A stretch of DNA of 48,570 bases. It comes from Lenisia limosa (taxonomy: Eukaryota > Breviatea). Positions 22,575 through 36,281 of this stretch are shown here, one piece after another; the stretch's first letter is position 1; each line of letters opens with the position of its first letter. The position numbers were made by a program, and so were the translations under genes. The notes below the pieces were generated by a model. That model was not told the origin of the DNA. It was given only the letters and a program-made list of their open reading frames with translations, and made no database searches. The DNA is taken from positions 1 through 48,570 of the forward strand of contig LPNZ01009078.1 in assembly GCA_001655205.1 (NCBI GenBank), read 5' to 3'.

Positions 22575-25500
22575 ATGATGAATGAGTGCATTGTATTTAT
22601 TTTAGTTGCACTTTTGTCCTTCGGATCAGCTAAGACTATCATTGTGAGGTGGTATTGAATCGTTGGGTGCTATCTGTGTTTGTATCTATGTCTATTATGT
22701 ACGAAGAGGTGATGAGGAGTAATTGCAACAAAATATTTTTGAACAGCCTTTGAAAGATATCAAAGAGATTATTCATATCCATCGATATCGTTCGGCTACA
22801 TCTCCTCACCCTTACGCTCTAGAATGTGGGGGATGGTGTGTCACTTGAGTCAGCTTTTGCCATGGTGATGAACCACACCGAGGAGGTAAGCAGTTACGAT
22901 TATTATCTGTAATCATTTTTTAATATTGTCCAAAAAAAGAACAGTCCTTGACTTCTATCATTCAACAATAATAATGTTCCTAATCAAGATGATCAGGTAA
23001 TAATAACAACAACAACTATTTGTTAAAAGGGAGTAATTGAAAGACAAAGATCTATGTACTCCACGGTTCGCATAAAGTTCAGAGCATAAATGTGACCCAG
23101 GTCAAAGCAAATGGCACGTTCGTGTATCTCACCATGGGGAGGGATTACACTCTACTTTTTAGGATCCTCCTCCCCATTGCGTCTTTCATGTTTCCTTTTT
23201 CGATTCAATCTGAAAAATTTAGGTTGTTGTCCGTATCCCAGGTGGTAAATATCAGTGGGTTGGGAGTTGAGCTTTTTTCAAAGTAATGATACATCTCTCT
23301 CTCTCTCTCTCTCTCTCTCNNNNNNNNNNNNNNNNNNNNNNNNNNNNNNNNNNNNNNNNNNNNNNNNNNNNNNNNNNNNNNNNNNNNNNNNNNNNNNNNN
23401 NNNNNNNNNNNNNNNNNNNNNNCTTTTCTGTTAACTCTTAGGTTTGCGGCTGCCCTTCACACCAGTGTTGCCAATGTGGTGGAAATTGAGGGAGACGCCA
23501 AGGATGTGCCCATTCTGGAGTGGGTGGGAAAAAGGGGGGAAAAATTTGACAAAAAATATTGGCATAGATGTACTAATCACGAATCGAAAGAGTGGGGGTA
23601 AAGATTTACCAGATATGCAGAAAGAGAAATAGTTTTGTACAGAGTGGTGGCGATGATTGTGACTTTTGAGATGGGATTTTTGGTTTTGATTCGCGAAGGT
23701 ACATTGGAAGCCCCAATGCAGTACCAATGCACTTCAAAGGCAAGACAAAGATGCAAAATGTGGCGCTGGATCTCCCAACCTCAGACCGGGCTTTTGTTGT
23801 CGAATCTCTGGGTGCCTTTAAGGTGAGAATGTTATGCTCAATTTGGTTGGGACTCTTCTGTCAAAATAAAACAAAATGAAAAAAAATGAATTTCTCAATA
23901 AATCCAAGTTAAATTTCCATATTTTACTTTTATGCCCAAATGATTCCGCATGTCGATAACCCCCAGGACGTTAACATTCGCACCAATGCTGTTGTCGGTG
24001 TGGACACCTCCTCCTCAAATGTCAAATTCCAGGGAACTGTAGGTAGTTTCTCAGTTGTGCTCATATTAACACCTTAGGTTATGGGTGCTTCTGTCAACTC
24101 TTTCCGTGCCCACACTTCTTCTCTTGATGATTTGGTAAGCTTCACCACTTTGTGAATATTAGAGATTTATTATATTGATTGAAGGGTTAGCTATCAAAGT
24201 GATAGTGAAACCCTTTATCTCATATATTCGTTCTATCTGCCATTAGTGGCCTCCTTATTAGGGGGGTGTTACTGCATATACATCACGTAGTATATGAAAA
24301 CATGTACTATATATGTATCATAATATCATACATTATACAGTGAGTTACATAAATATTGGCAAAAAGTTGTTCCTAATAACTTGTCGCAAAATAGGTCTTA
24401 TTCTCTGAAAAGTTCATTTTATTGGGATTTGAACAATATTTTATTTTTTGCACACAATGTTGTTGTAAATTTATTTTATGATGTTTTTAACGAAATATAT
24501 TAACAATACCACTTGTAATACCATAAAAAATCAGTGCACCAAAACGCTGAAAAATTCTAGTACTTAAGTTGGCCCGCCCCCCTTGGTGGCGATGACAGCC
24601 GAAAAAACATCATGGTATTGTGACAATCACCATTTTTTATTTAGTGAACCCAAATTACCTTCCATGTTTAAATTGGGTGAATGAAAAAAAATCAAAATAT
24701 CTGCCAAAAATACGAATTTTGGTGGATTCACATATTTGGCGAAAAGTTATAAGAAATAACTTTTTGCCATTATTTATGTAACACACTGTATGTGACCCTC
24801 CATACTGCTACACCAGATACAGCAACATAATTCATTTGGAAATCGGTTTCCACCTGTATGGTAACTGTTTAAAAGAACTTCTACCCCTAGTTGTTATATC
24901 TTAGTTACATTTGAGTATTGTTTTTTTGTTCACCCTGGTCCGCGCTCTGTCCATCCAGCTTTGATCCCCTCGGGGGTCGTATGCTTGGGACGGCTCTAAG
25001 CGTTATGAAATAAGTCGGATTTTTTAACATTTCCCTTACTTTTTTAACGCCTTACAGGTACGTTTGGGTGATCGAGCGGTGGTGGGACTCTTCAAAGGCT
25101 GGCTCGGGCTTGTTTTTGTTTTTGTGTTTTTGTCATCTGGCTTTTGTCTAGTTTTAGCGTTGGTTACTCACGTTTGTTATTGCTTGTTTTTTGTTTTTGT
25201 TTGTTTGGAGTTTCAGATTATTTGGTTCGTGATTAGTACCTTTACGCCGATATTCCTCATCGAAATTTCCTTCGTTTTACTCCCCCCCCCCCTCTCCAGC
25301 AACTTCGTACTGATGCACCAGTATCCGTAAATACGACTAAAGCGAACAACGTCATCATTTCAGTTCATTTGATGCGGTCGTTCAAGGCCCCTGGAGTGAG
25401 GTGAGACCAGATATTCTACTTATTGAATATTTTATTACAGTTTTTTTGGGCCACAAGACGTTTTGACATTTTAGTCTTGATATGATGTCGGAGATGAGTG

Positions 25501-26707
25501 GAGAGTTCCACATTGAAATGGCGAGCGATGAAGAGGGTGTGGCAGCTCTAAGGGTACAAAATGTAGGAATGTCCTTCCCAAAAGAAGAAACCTTATCTAG
25601 ACGAAGCGTCTCCATAGCCACATTTATCAATTGAAGTCCAACAGTATTTCACGTAATCAACTTCATCAGTTGATATTGTATCATAAATCAAGCTCTGATT
25701 CCTACATCATAAAAAGGCTCCACATTTACTGCAATATTCATCTTCACTTCTTTGTTAATTGTCTTAGGAAGGAAACCTTGACGTTATTGACAGCACTCTG
25801 ACAAACGGCTTCTTGTTCGCAACCAAAAGGTAGGCTCTCACCTGGTACGTGTGTTATATTGAATATTAAATCAAACCAACAAAAGGACTGAAGGATTATT
25901 GGTATAAGTCAGTAGCGGAAAAAGAATTTGAAGGATTTTATGCAAACACAAATATGAAATCTAATAATGGATGTGAGGTATCATATCAATGCGTTGAAAA
26001 TGGCTCAAAAAGTGATATGGTATACTATTATTATTATGAAAAACATTTTTCCTCAAAACAACATATTCCACTCACCTAATGTCACCTCTAGGTTATCACC
26101 TTTCTAGTTCTATTGCTCGCATTTCCGGGTCTCTGCATATTCGCAACACTGGAGCATACTATTCTCCTCTTTCTATTGAGAACACTGCAGTTCTGAAGGT
26201 TTGTGCATTTCAAGGGATCTGACCCTTTAGATGGCTCATGGTTCAAGTGCTGTATTGACAAACCCCTCAGACGGCGCCGGTTTGCTTGCTTCTTACTGAT
26301 AAAGGATAACTGATTTCCACCATTCGGGAAATGACTTTTCTCCTATTTGCACCAACTTTTTAGCTTGTGCCTACGTTACAAACATGGCTTCCTGCACAGT
26401 GTCTCATGTCACTTTCAATTGTCCCATCGGGTTTGCTGTTGGGATTTTTTGAAGGGGAGCTACGACCTCCTGGTTTTATTATTCTTTGCCTTGTTATTTG
26501 TTGTCATATCCTTGTGGCATTATTTCACTTTACGACGCCAGAGCCGAGGTGAAATCCATGGCACACTTCGAGTCCAAGCACGCCGATAAAGTGGGCGTCG
26601 GGCTCTATGTTTCACGTGGATTGGAATGCTCTTACCGTTCCAGGAACCCGCAGAGAAGTGTAAGACGGACGGCTTCACTTCCGTATGCAGGTTTAACTAA
26701 TTTCTAA
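22575..26707 (+). CDS. secreted protein of unknown family, multi-exon
   Basis: The ATG at 22575 (second Met 22578) begins a signal peptide (MMNECIVFILVALLSFGSA). Exons followed in phase include VGDGVSLESAFAMVMNHTEE, YVLHGSHKVQSINVTQVK, NIRTNAVVGVDTSSSNVKF, MGASVNSFRAHTSSLDDL, EGNLDVIDSTLTNGFLFATK, RISGSLHIRNTGAYYSPLSI and CTVSHVTFNCPI. The alternation of short beta-prone segments with Asn/Ser/Thr turns resembles parallel beta-helix surface proteins, but this is only an impression. The end is ambiguous: the frame runs to TAA 26705-26707, or a 28-nt intron near 26620-26648 gives a slightly earlier stop. One intron (24135-25057) is far longer than the rest because it holds a MITE. The gap 23320-23422 follows a (CT)n run. 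Confidence 0.65.
24338..24788. mobile_element. Tc1/mariner-type MITE with TA target duplication
   Basis: The element begins CAGTGAGTTACATAAATA and ends with the inverted form of CAGTGTGTTACATAAATA. The two ends match for roughly 58 bp as inverted repeats and are bounded on both sides by a TA dinucleotide (24336-24337 and 24789-24790), as expected for Tc1/mariner insertion. The 451-bp element has no reading frame of transposase size, so it is non-autonomous. It sits in an intron of the secreted-protein gene on the plus strand. Confidence 0.88.
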
Positions 26708-26840
26708 AACATAGTTTGTTTCCTTGTTTCCCCATTGTTTCCATTAATACAAACTTTATTTATGAGAAAAAAAAGAAGCAGAAACATGAATAAAATACCA
26801 TAAAACACCCCATTTCGTCTAAGCAGACTTCGCTGCCATC

Positions 26841-29327
26841 TTATTCCGCTGTCTCCTTGACACCAGTGGGTGATAACTGTTCCACCTGGAGGAGTAACAG
26901 ACCAAAATCTCAAGTCAAGAGGATGTGATTCATTAAAAGTAACAAACCAAAATCTCAAGTCAAGAGGATATGATTCATTAAAAGCTATTCAGGAATTAAT
27001 GAGTAAACTTTGCTACCAAACCTGCCACCCTTCTTGGAGTAGTTGTCGATAGGATACTTATCAGTCCACTGTTCTGTCTGAAAGCATGAGTATGAACCAT
27101 GAAGGATGAAATGGTAAAAGAAAGAGAAGAGCAGACCCCGAGAGCCACAAGAGCCTCGTGTGGTGTCAGGAGCGGCTTGAAGAACGCGTAGCCCCAATCA
27201 ATCGCCAAACGGGGGCATGCAGCCTCGACCCAACTATCATTGTGAACTCATTGGTGTTTGTCCAAAATGACACATACGACACTCATGATACTTTCAAATA
27301 AAAAGAGGGACAGTCCCAACTCACGCATCCACTTCTTCAAAAAGTGAGAGTTTAGCAGGGAAGATTTCACTCAACAGGCAAATGGTGTACTTCAAGCCAG
27401 CTGCATCTAAGGCTTCAACTACCGCCTAAAGAGGTCAGACTTACCATGACAACCACCAGCCCAATCACGTCTTTTATAGAAAAAAAAAACAGCCATTCCA
27501 GATCTCACCTGTACTGCCCTGGGATGGCCTTGACGCCCCAAAGTACCCAAAACAATTCCCCAATGTTTGGCTGGTCGTGCCTGCTCAATCACAGCTCTGA
27601 GGTTGATTATATATGATATATACTAGTAATATAATAAATATCTAACAACAGAGAAAGGTCCATCAAATGATTATTGTAACTTGAAATATTGGAAGTGCCC
27701 TTGTGCTCACTGTCTCTTCTCCAACATCTTTTCCATATCATGGTATTCTTGAGTAAGCTTCTTCGAGTATGGATCGTATCTGAGAACATGATGATATTAA
27801 TAAAGAAGAAAAAAAACATATGAATATTGTTGGTGATAACTAGCTTTCAATTCCAAGCCTTATCATACCTGAAAGCTCTCATTTCGGGATTAGCCATCAT
27901 TGCCGCTTCGAAATGGAACCGCCCATCGCCAAGGAATCTTAAAGTTAATTCTGTTGTAGCTTGAAAATATGTGCATTACGCCCCCTTACATCATGCAAGA
28001 AGGTGGATTCTCATCCCCTATATGTGGTAAGAAATGGACAACAGCGAAAGCACAATGAGCTACATCACGCCGCCCTCCAACCGTCGTTTGAAAACCTGGG
28101 AGCTGTGCAGCCTAAAACTTCTCCTTTGGACAGAGGAAGCTCCTGGGGCAAAATAACATCACTGAAGTACTCATTCAATGGAGGCATCAGGCTCTATAGG
28201 GTCAGTTGAAACCAGCTAGCATAACCCACCTGCAGTGTGGATGTAAATTGGATGGTTGCAAAAACAGCAGGGTTCTCCTTCCGGTCGAAATTGGCTTTCA
28301 AAGTTGACAGGAAGTGACTTGGGTCAAACTGCCGAAGTTATAATGAATCTATCCAATACAATAGTATTGTAACCTTCCTGGGTGAAGTGCCTCGTAAAAA
28401 TACCCCTCCCCCAATATACTACATACGAAATGTTCTAATCCCACCTTGATGTCTACGAAAACATAGAGGACGTCAGTGACACACTCTGGTACGGGAACTG
28501 AAGAAAATGAAAGAGGGTAAGGGGGAAGGCATAGCGCTTCCAAATAATACCCCAGCAACATAAGACATATACCATTGAAAACACAGCACCATACCAAGAC
28601 AAGAGTGACCGTAATGAACGACTAGATCGCAGTCCAGCGCACGTGCTACATGAGAATAAAAAAGAATAAAATAAAAGTAAGCTATATTATATCGAATAAA
28701 CACAGGTGATCATAAGGTCATGAGAAACCACAACTGAAAATCTAAACCAATACTATTCAAAAGGAAATCCTTTCCATCCCAACCTGACAAATCATCAATG
28801 CAGCAAGCTCCATAAGTAACGTCACCGAGAATCATTGCCATTGCGTCAGTAAATCTGGCAATAATGAACATGGAATTATCTCACGTTTCCAATTTATATC
28901 AAATCGTTATGCGCATTAGTCCAACCCAGATCGCAGCCCCGGCTACTCTTCAATGATATCCACCAATGTCGTGGCGTACACCAGAAGTCCTTCGGGGAGT
29001 TGAAGTGCAATGGTCTCGGCCTTGGTTCTTTGGATTCTCCTTGACAATGACCAAGTAAGAGAAAAACTAAGATTGGAATGTTGATTTACTCCTACCAAAT
29101 AGTCTTTTGAACTTCAAAATTGTAATTCTTGGGGAGCCTAGATTGTTTTAGCGACAAAGCAATATATCTCTATTGTCTTTACCAGCAAACCTTTCGATGG
29201 CAGCATCCAAAAGCTTGTTTTCTGTAATGCTTGATGGAATTGTGGCCATTGGAGAAAACACAGTTTTGTTTGGCTTGGACTGATAAACCTTCGGTTGAGG
29301 CTTGGCCAAGACCACGGATGTGTTCAT
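26841..29327 (-). CDS. DPH1: diphthamide biosynthesis protein 1
   Basis: With DPH2, this radical [4Fe-4S] enzyme transfers the 3-amino-3-carboxypropyl group of SAM to a His of translation elongation factor 2, the first step of diphthamide synthesis. From the ATG at 29327: [14 protein letters not shown], then [94 protein letters not shown], and [20 protein letters not shown] followed by [12 protein letters not shown]. The three cluster-ligand Cys of the family are present in GACC, LGCT and AACPR. The tail ([11 protein letters not shown], then [14 protein letters not shown]) ends at TAA 26841-26843. The motif set is DPH1 rather than DPH2. Divergent from enolase, with 213 bp between start codons. 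Confidence 0.95.
26893..26982. repeat. two-copy 45-bp tandem repeat in the last DPH1 intron
   Basis: Two adjacent 45-bp copies (26893-26937 and 26938-26982) share AAATCTCAAGTCAAGAGGAT and differ at only two positions. They lie in the intron before the final DPH1 exon, between its acceptor near 26890 and its donor near 27023 (both as read on the minus strand). Confidence 0.88.
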
Positions 29328-31404
<2,077 letters not shown>

Positions 31405-31784
31405 ATCGTTTGATCGTTTTAGTGATAGTTTTCTTTCTCCCTTTAGGGTTGATTGATAGATTTTTTTTCTAGTACCACCCCGATGTGTAAATGGTGAAGA
31501 AAAGGTAGGAAGTGAAAAGGTAAATAGTTTCTCCTGACTCATGGGAGGTGAAAATGGCATTTCAGATTACCAGATATCATGAACTGGCAAACGGTTTGCA
31601 ATTAGATTTTGTGTTATTTCAAAAGTTAAGAAAAGACCTCAGTTACAGGGTAAATAATATATCTACCATAAATGATAGAAAAAAGTTAACTCTGTCACTT
31701 GGTGGTTTTGTTCTTGGCACTTCACGTAAAGTTGGTGGTACTACCAGAGGTGCAAATATAAGTGCTAGGATGACTGATGCGAAG

Positions 31785-33688
31785 TCATATTGGCGCATTG
31801 GCACAGGATGGTTGTAAATCAACTGTGCAGCTTAAAGTCGTCAAAGCAATACAGAGCCATATTCGTAAGAAGTCCTTGGGGGAATCTGAATAAGAAAAAA
31901 AAGAAAAAACTTGAAATGCTCCCCATGAAATCTTTGGTTCGGCAAGGATGGAGAAAATGAAATAAGTGGCCCGTATGTGGGTGGTCCTTGGGGGTTAGAA
32001 ATGCAAAATCACTATTGCTCTAAAATCAATAAAACATCATGACAGGTTAAATGCACATCTATCCATATGATGTATCTTTCGGTAATATCTAGTATATCTA
32101 CTTATGCTGGAGCCCGTAACATTTAAGCCAGAACATAGCGGTATTTGGCTCATTTTGTACTGTGTTTTGGAGCTAAATACAAATCTGAAGCTGTTTTAAA
32201 ACGTTACGTACTGTATTTAAGCTTTGTATTAAGAGATAAAGAGAGGTAAAAGCCTCTTAGATGAAGGAAGAAAAAAAAAAAAAAAAANNNNNNNNNNNNN
32301 NNNNNNNNNNNNNNNNNNNNNNNNNNNNNNNNNNAATTAATTCGAAATTAACTTCAATTATTTGTTTTTGGACCAATAATGTCTCGAAATTAATTGCAAA
32401 TTAATTTTAAATAAATTATGAAATAATTCTTAATTAATTCTTAATTAATTGCGAAAGATAAAAGTTCTGTATTTTTGCTTTTTTGACTAGATTTTTTTTA
32501 TTACCTCAAAATAAAAGAGGGGACAAATGATGAAAGTTAACCAATAACAACTATAATGTTGAAAATAAAGTAATTATGAATGCTAAGAACAAAATGAGCT
32601 AAATATAAGTACTGAAATGTTACGGGCTCCTGGTCGCCCAAATTCAAACCTGCACAAATAGACTGTTTTCAGGCTCCAAAAAAGGAGATGGTCGTAATAT
32701 TCCGCTCTCTTCAGGCTTCATAATAACTAATACTGTCAAGAAATGTTGACATTTACACATAATAACTCGTTGAAAATAGCACCATTATACATATTTTTTA
32801 CATTTGAAGCTGAAATGGTGTGATGATGTTCTTCTAAGTAGGCCGGTGCTGTGAAATAGGAATTGAAAGCGCCTTGTAAGGAACAAAAAGAGATTGTTTA
32901 AATATAGAGACCAGCAAACCGCCATTTATTGTGACTCTGAAGTACAGAACAGGAACTTCAAACACAGGAGAAAAAACGACATGCTCCTCAATTAAGACCT
33001 CTTCCTCTTCTAATATGTCAGAACTCAGAGACACCTACGTACCGTCATCTGTATCATCATCAGAACATTCGTCTGAAACAACAGCATCTGGAAGATAACG
33101 TTAAAGAGAAATGAACCATAGAAGTAAAAACGCATAAAAGCTAGTTCTTAATATGGTGACATGAGTGATAAAAGTGGAAAACTGTCAGTAACCATACCTA
33201 AACAGTTCTTTTCAAGCTTGAGTGGAGCGTTCTGATGGTTGCTAAAACACTCAGAAAAGTCCAACTCATCTAAAACAAACCTAATAGCTGTGTTTGCTCG
33301 GAATAGCCTCCGTGTTCGTCTTAAATAGCCCTTTTTCAACTGGAGAATAAACAAAACTAAGGTTTTCAAGGGGTATAAAAATAATCATCATGTAATAACC
33401 TTGAACTGGATTTGAAATCAAAGAGTGACTTAAAGCTATGCCCCAACAAACATGTTCCGTGACTGTCCAGGTAAACGGTGGCTTCAATTGGGTTTCGTGG
33501 AGAATGGCAGAAGCCTGGCTTTCAAAATCATTGTAAAGCATCGGAAGCCAGTTGAGACTAAGGGTATAAGTATCGGTTGAGAGTACCTGGTATATTCCAC
33601 TTTTCTTCAAACACTTCACTTCCGCTTTCTGACTTTCTGGTTCCAAGTTGTATGGCTGTTTTTGTTGCTGTTTATGAAGTACATACAT
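31785..33688 (-). CDS. ATG10: ATG10-like E2 enzyme for ATG12 conjugation
   Basis: ATG10 passes ATG12 to ATG5 during autophagosome formation. Exons read on the minus strand: LKKGYLRRTRRLFRANTAIR, a very acidic exon (SDECSDDDTDD), and EEHVVFSPVFEVPVLYFRV, which closely matches the ATG10 core. Next come LSIPISQ, then DHPHTGHLFHFLHPCRTKDF with the catalytic Cys in the HPCRT motif, and the C-terminal SPKDFLRIWLCIAL ending at TGA 31785-31787. The HPC-exon acceptor (CTAACCCCCAAG) fits the local consensus, but the exon ending SIPISQ is not followed by a GT, so that junction is unresolved. The intron between them holds an inverted-repeat element and a gap. The N-terminus is uncertain: the frame opens at 33688, close to another gap. 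Confidence 0.78.
32109..32630. mobile_element. inverted-repeat (MITE-like) element in an ATG10 intron
   Basis: GGAGCCCGTAACATTT at 32109-32124 recurs exactly in reverse complement at 32615-32630, and partial similarity continues inward (TATTTNGCTCATTTTGT). The interior is A/T-rich, non-coding and broken by the gap 32288-32334. No clear target-site duplication was seen, so the class is unknown. Confidence 0.6.
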
Positions 33689-33721
33689 TGTACATAATGT
33701 GCGGTAATGGGGGGGGGGGGG

Positions 33722-34366
33722 NNNNNNNNNNNNNNNNNNNNNNNNNNNNNNNNNNNNNNNNNNNNNNNNNNNNNNNNNNNNNNNNNNNNNNNNNNNNNNN
33801 NNNNNNNNNNNNNNNNGCAGTTGGGCACAGAGGCTGGGTGAGGAACTTTGAACTTTGAACTATAATGCATCAGGAGAGAGGTGCTGCTAAACTTTCCCGG
33901 GCATAATTCCCCCGCTTTCTTGGTCGAAGTGGCGTGGAGTTTGCGGGTGGCAAACCTTTTAGGATGGAGAGCCCACCCCGCGCCCGCGCCCTTTGCAGAA
34001 ATTTTTGAAACTGTATTTGTATTATTACGTTATTATCGTTACGTATATTACGTTTATTTTATTAATTTATAAAGTTAAGAGACTTAGAAGTGAATTTGAA
34101 GTTAGTTTTCTGTACGGTATGTCTGGTAGCTCTAGCCTATGCTTCCTCCTCTCCATTTCTCACATTTAAAGCCAAATTGGATTCATAGCTTATCAGTTTA
34201 ACGATAGAAACTCCATATTTGAGTTTACACCTTTTCTGATAATGACTACTATTTCCCCTTTTCTATCTTCCCCTGTAAAGTTTAATTGTTTGCCTTATTT
34301 GTTGATTTGCTGATGATAGATGATAATCAATTGCAATTCAATCCCTCCAATTCATCCTTCTTAGTT
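33722..34366. other. gap and intergenic region between ATG10 and the next gene
   Basis: Starts with the N gap 33722-33816, which follows a run of G on the plus strand, then about 550 bp of mixed sequence becoming AT-rich. It may hide the 5' exon of ATG10 and the first exon of the plus-strand gene. An ATG near 34118 begins a short Ser/Leu-rich frame, but no join to a later exon could be supported. Confidence 0.4.
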
Positions 34367-36069
34367 TATCGAGCTTGAGTCTGCTGCCCTTTTCTTCCTT
34401 TCAGGTTGGTCAAAGAGTTGGTATTTTTTCTTATTTTTTTTTCTGTGGCTATCTTTTTTGGCTTGGTTTTATATTGATTTGCTTTGAGTTCAAACACTTG
34501 GCTGATTTGTTGATGAGTATACCAAGTACATATGTCTTCTTCCTATGTGCATGTGGTTACACGCTCTTACACAACAGAATGCTAAATCGAAGGCGACATA
34601 GAGCGCTTGCAGCCGAAGAGGAGAGAAGAGCCATCCCGGTTTGTCAGCATTAATGTCACCTAATACTACCATCCTGTCTTTGGGTAATGGAACCTGGATA
34701 ATGATGCGATATACGCTCTCCTTTTAATGTGAAGGCTTCGGTTAGGCAGTCAACAGTATTTTTCATTTCCATCTGACATGACACCCTCTTATGATCTTAG
34801 GCTAGTGCTGCAGGGTCTAATATTGTGACGTATCTGACTGGAACATGGAAGGTGGGATAGGGATGTAGATAGTGACATCTTCATTTCTTGTTATCACCCA
34901 GCTCAAAATGTCTTTGATGACATTCAACATCTTTACCATCCAGAGGAATCTGGAATGGAGGGAGTTTGGCGGCCGTTTCGATTTCATTCGCACAACCAAC
35001 ACGGTTTTGACAATTGAAGAAATCTTGAAGCCTCATACAACCGACTCAACAACCAGGTGTGTGAGTGTGGAGGGAGGATAGGGTACAATCAACAGACAAG
35101 AGAGAGAAACAAAACTCTGAGATAACCATACAGTAAACGGTTAAGAATCAGTGAGAGGAGGGTGGTAGTAGGAAGGGTGGAGGAATCCCTGAGCCAGGGG
35201 GCGTGGGCTCCGTAATCGGATGCACATGTAGGGTGTTAGTAATAATAAGGGAGATGTAAAATAATCCGATTAAGGAAACCTGGTATCATTAAGGTAGACA
35301 CTACAGGTACAAACGAAGTGACATGTACATGCAACTTGTTCTAGCCAGTATGACGTTGAGGGTAAGAGTTTATGAGATACAACCAAGTTAGAAGGGGAAG
35401 AGAGTAGTTGACATCATCACAAGAAACAATGGGAACAGTAACAAAAGGGCAATGAACAGCTTAAACTGTATGTGTGTGTGTGTGTGGGGGGGGGGGGTNN
35501 NNNNNNNNNNNNNNNNNNNNNNNNNNNNNNNNNNNNNNNNNNNNNNNNNNNNNNNNNNNNNNNNNNNNNNNNNNNNNNNNNNNNNNNNNNNNNNNNNNNN
35601 NNNNNNNNNNNTCCTTCCCCTAATTTACCAGGGAGATGAAATGGTCCTACTCTACATGGCCGGAGCTGACTCCAAGCAACTTGGCCTATGTCATTTTAGC
35701 CCACCAAGTACAGGATGATGGAACTACTAATTTCGAATTCAAATGCAGCGGAATAACTTGCACTGGTGGGGGAAGGTCTTCTGTTTAGGAATTGAAAATG
35801 AAGCTCACAAATTTAGGGCAATATCTTCCACTTTCAGGGTGTTTTGTGCTGACATATCCGCTGAACACTAGCACTATTACTGCGTCGTATAGGGTCATTT
35901 CTTATGATGGTGGGAGGGTACTTTATAAGTGAGTTGAACGGTTTGAATTCCTTTTACTCGGGAATGAATTGAAGCTGTTTGGATGTGTTTCTCAAATGTT
36001 TAACCAACATGTTAACTTTATCCATTTTTACCATCTTCCAGAGATGGCAGTGTGTGTGGCGGAGTGTGA
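34367..36069 (+). CDS. unrecognised multi-exon protein, probably membrane-bound or secreted
   Basis: Exons that join in phase with local-type splice sites: FIELESAALFFLS (34367 on), MLNRRRHRALAAEEERRAIP (near 34580), ASAAGSNIVTYLTGTWK (34791-34850), then LKMSLMTFNIFTIQRNLEWR and FGGRFDFIRTTNTVLTIEEI. After the gap 35499-35611 come WPELTPSNLAYVILAHQVQD, TNFEFKCSGITCTG, QYLPLSGCFVLTYPLNTS, ITASYRVISYDGGRVLYK and a short last exon ending at TGA 36067-36069. The Arg-rich patch after a hydrophobic stretch suggests a membrane segment with a stop-transfer sequence. The TGTW and alternating beta-like segments suggest a beta domain. The start codon was not identified, and no family was recognised. Convergent with the DNAJC7 gene. 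Confidence 0.5.
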
Positions 36070-36281
36070 CAGAGGTGGTGGATCCGCCAGCATTCAAATA
36101 GGCAACATGTACAGGATTGACCCGTCTAAATATAAACGAAGTAAATAGGTCAACACTGGGCTCTGGAGTTATATGATCATACATACTGTTGGGCAAACAA
36201 CTTCCGTTGAGATACTGGTCAGGTTTAACAGAAACAGAATAAGAAACTACATTGTACAAGTGAGTAAAGTATACCATTCAA

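Noticed and set aside
23290-23319. (CT)n run before a gap
   Set aside because: Ordinary dinucleotide microsatellite; it explains the gap but shows no further structure.
31548-31817. Plus-strand 89-codon open frame after enolase
   Set aside because: Its 3' part lies antisense to the last ATG10 exon, which is supported by homology. The composition is unlike the coding exons here and no family was recognised.
34490-34672. VVLGDINADKPG on the minus strand, recalling the LINE endonuclease GDFN motif
   Set aside because: Single short motif, no neighbouring endonuclease or reverse transcriptase motifs, and it lies opposite an exon of the plus-strand gene.
35470-35498. (GT)n followed by poly-G
   Set aside because: Simple repeat at a gap edge; noted only as part of the homopolymer/gap pattern.
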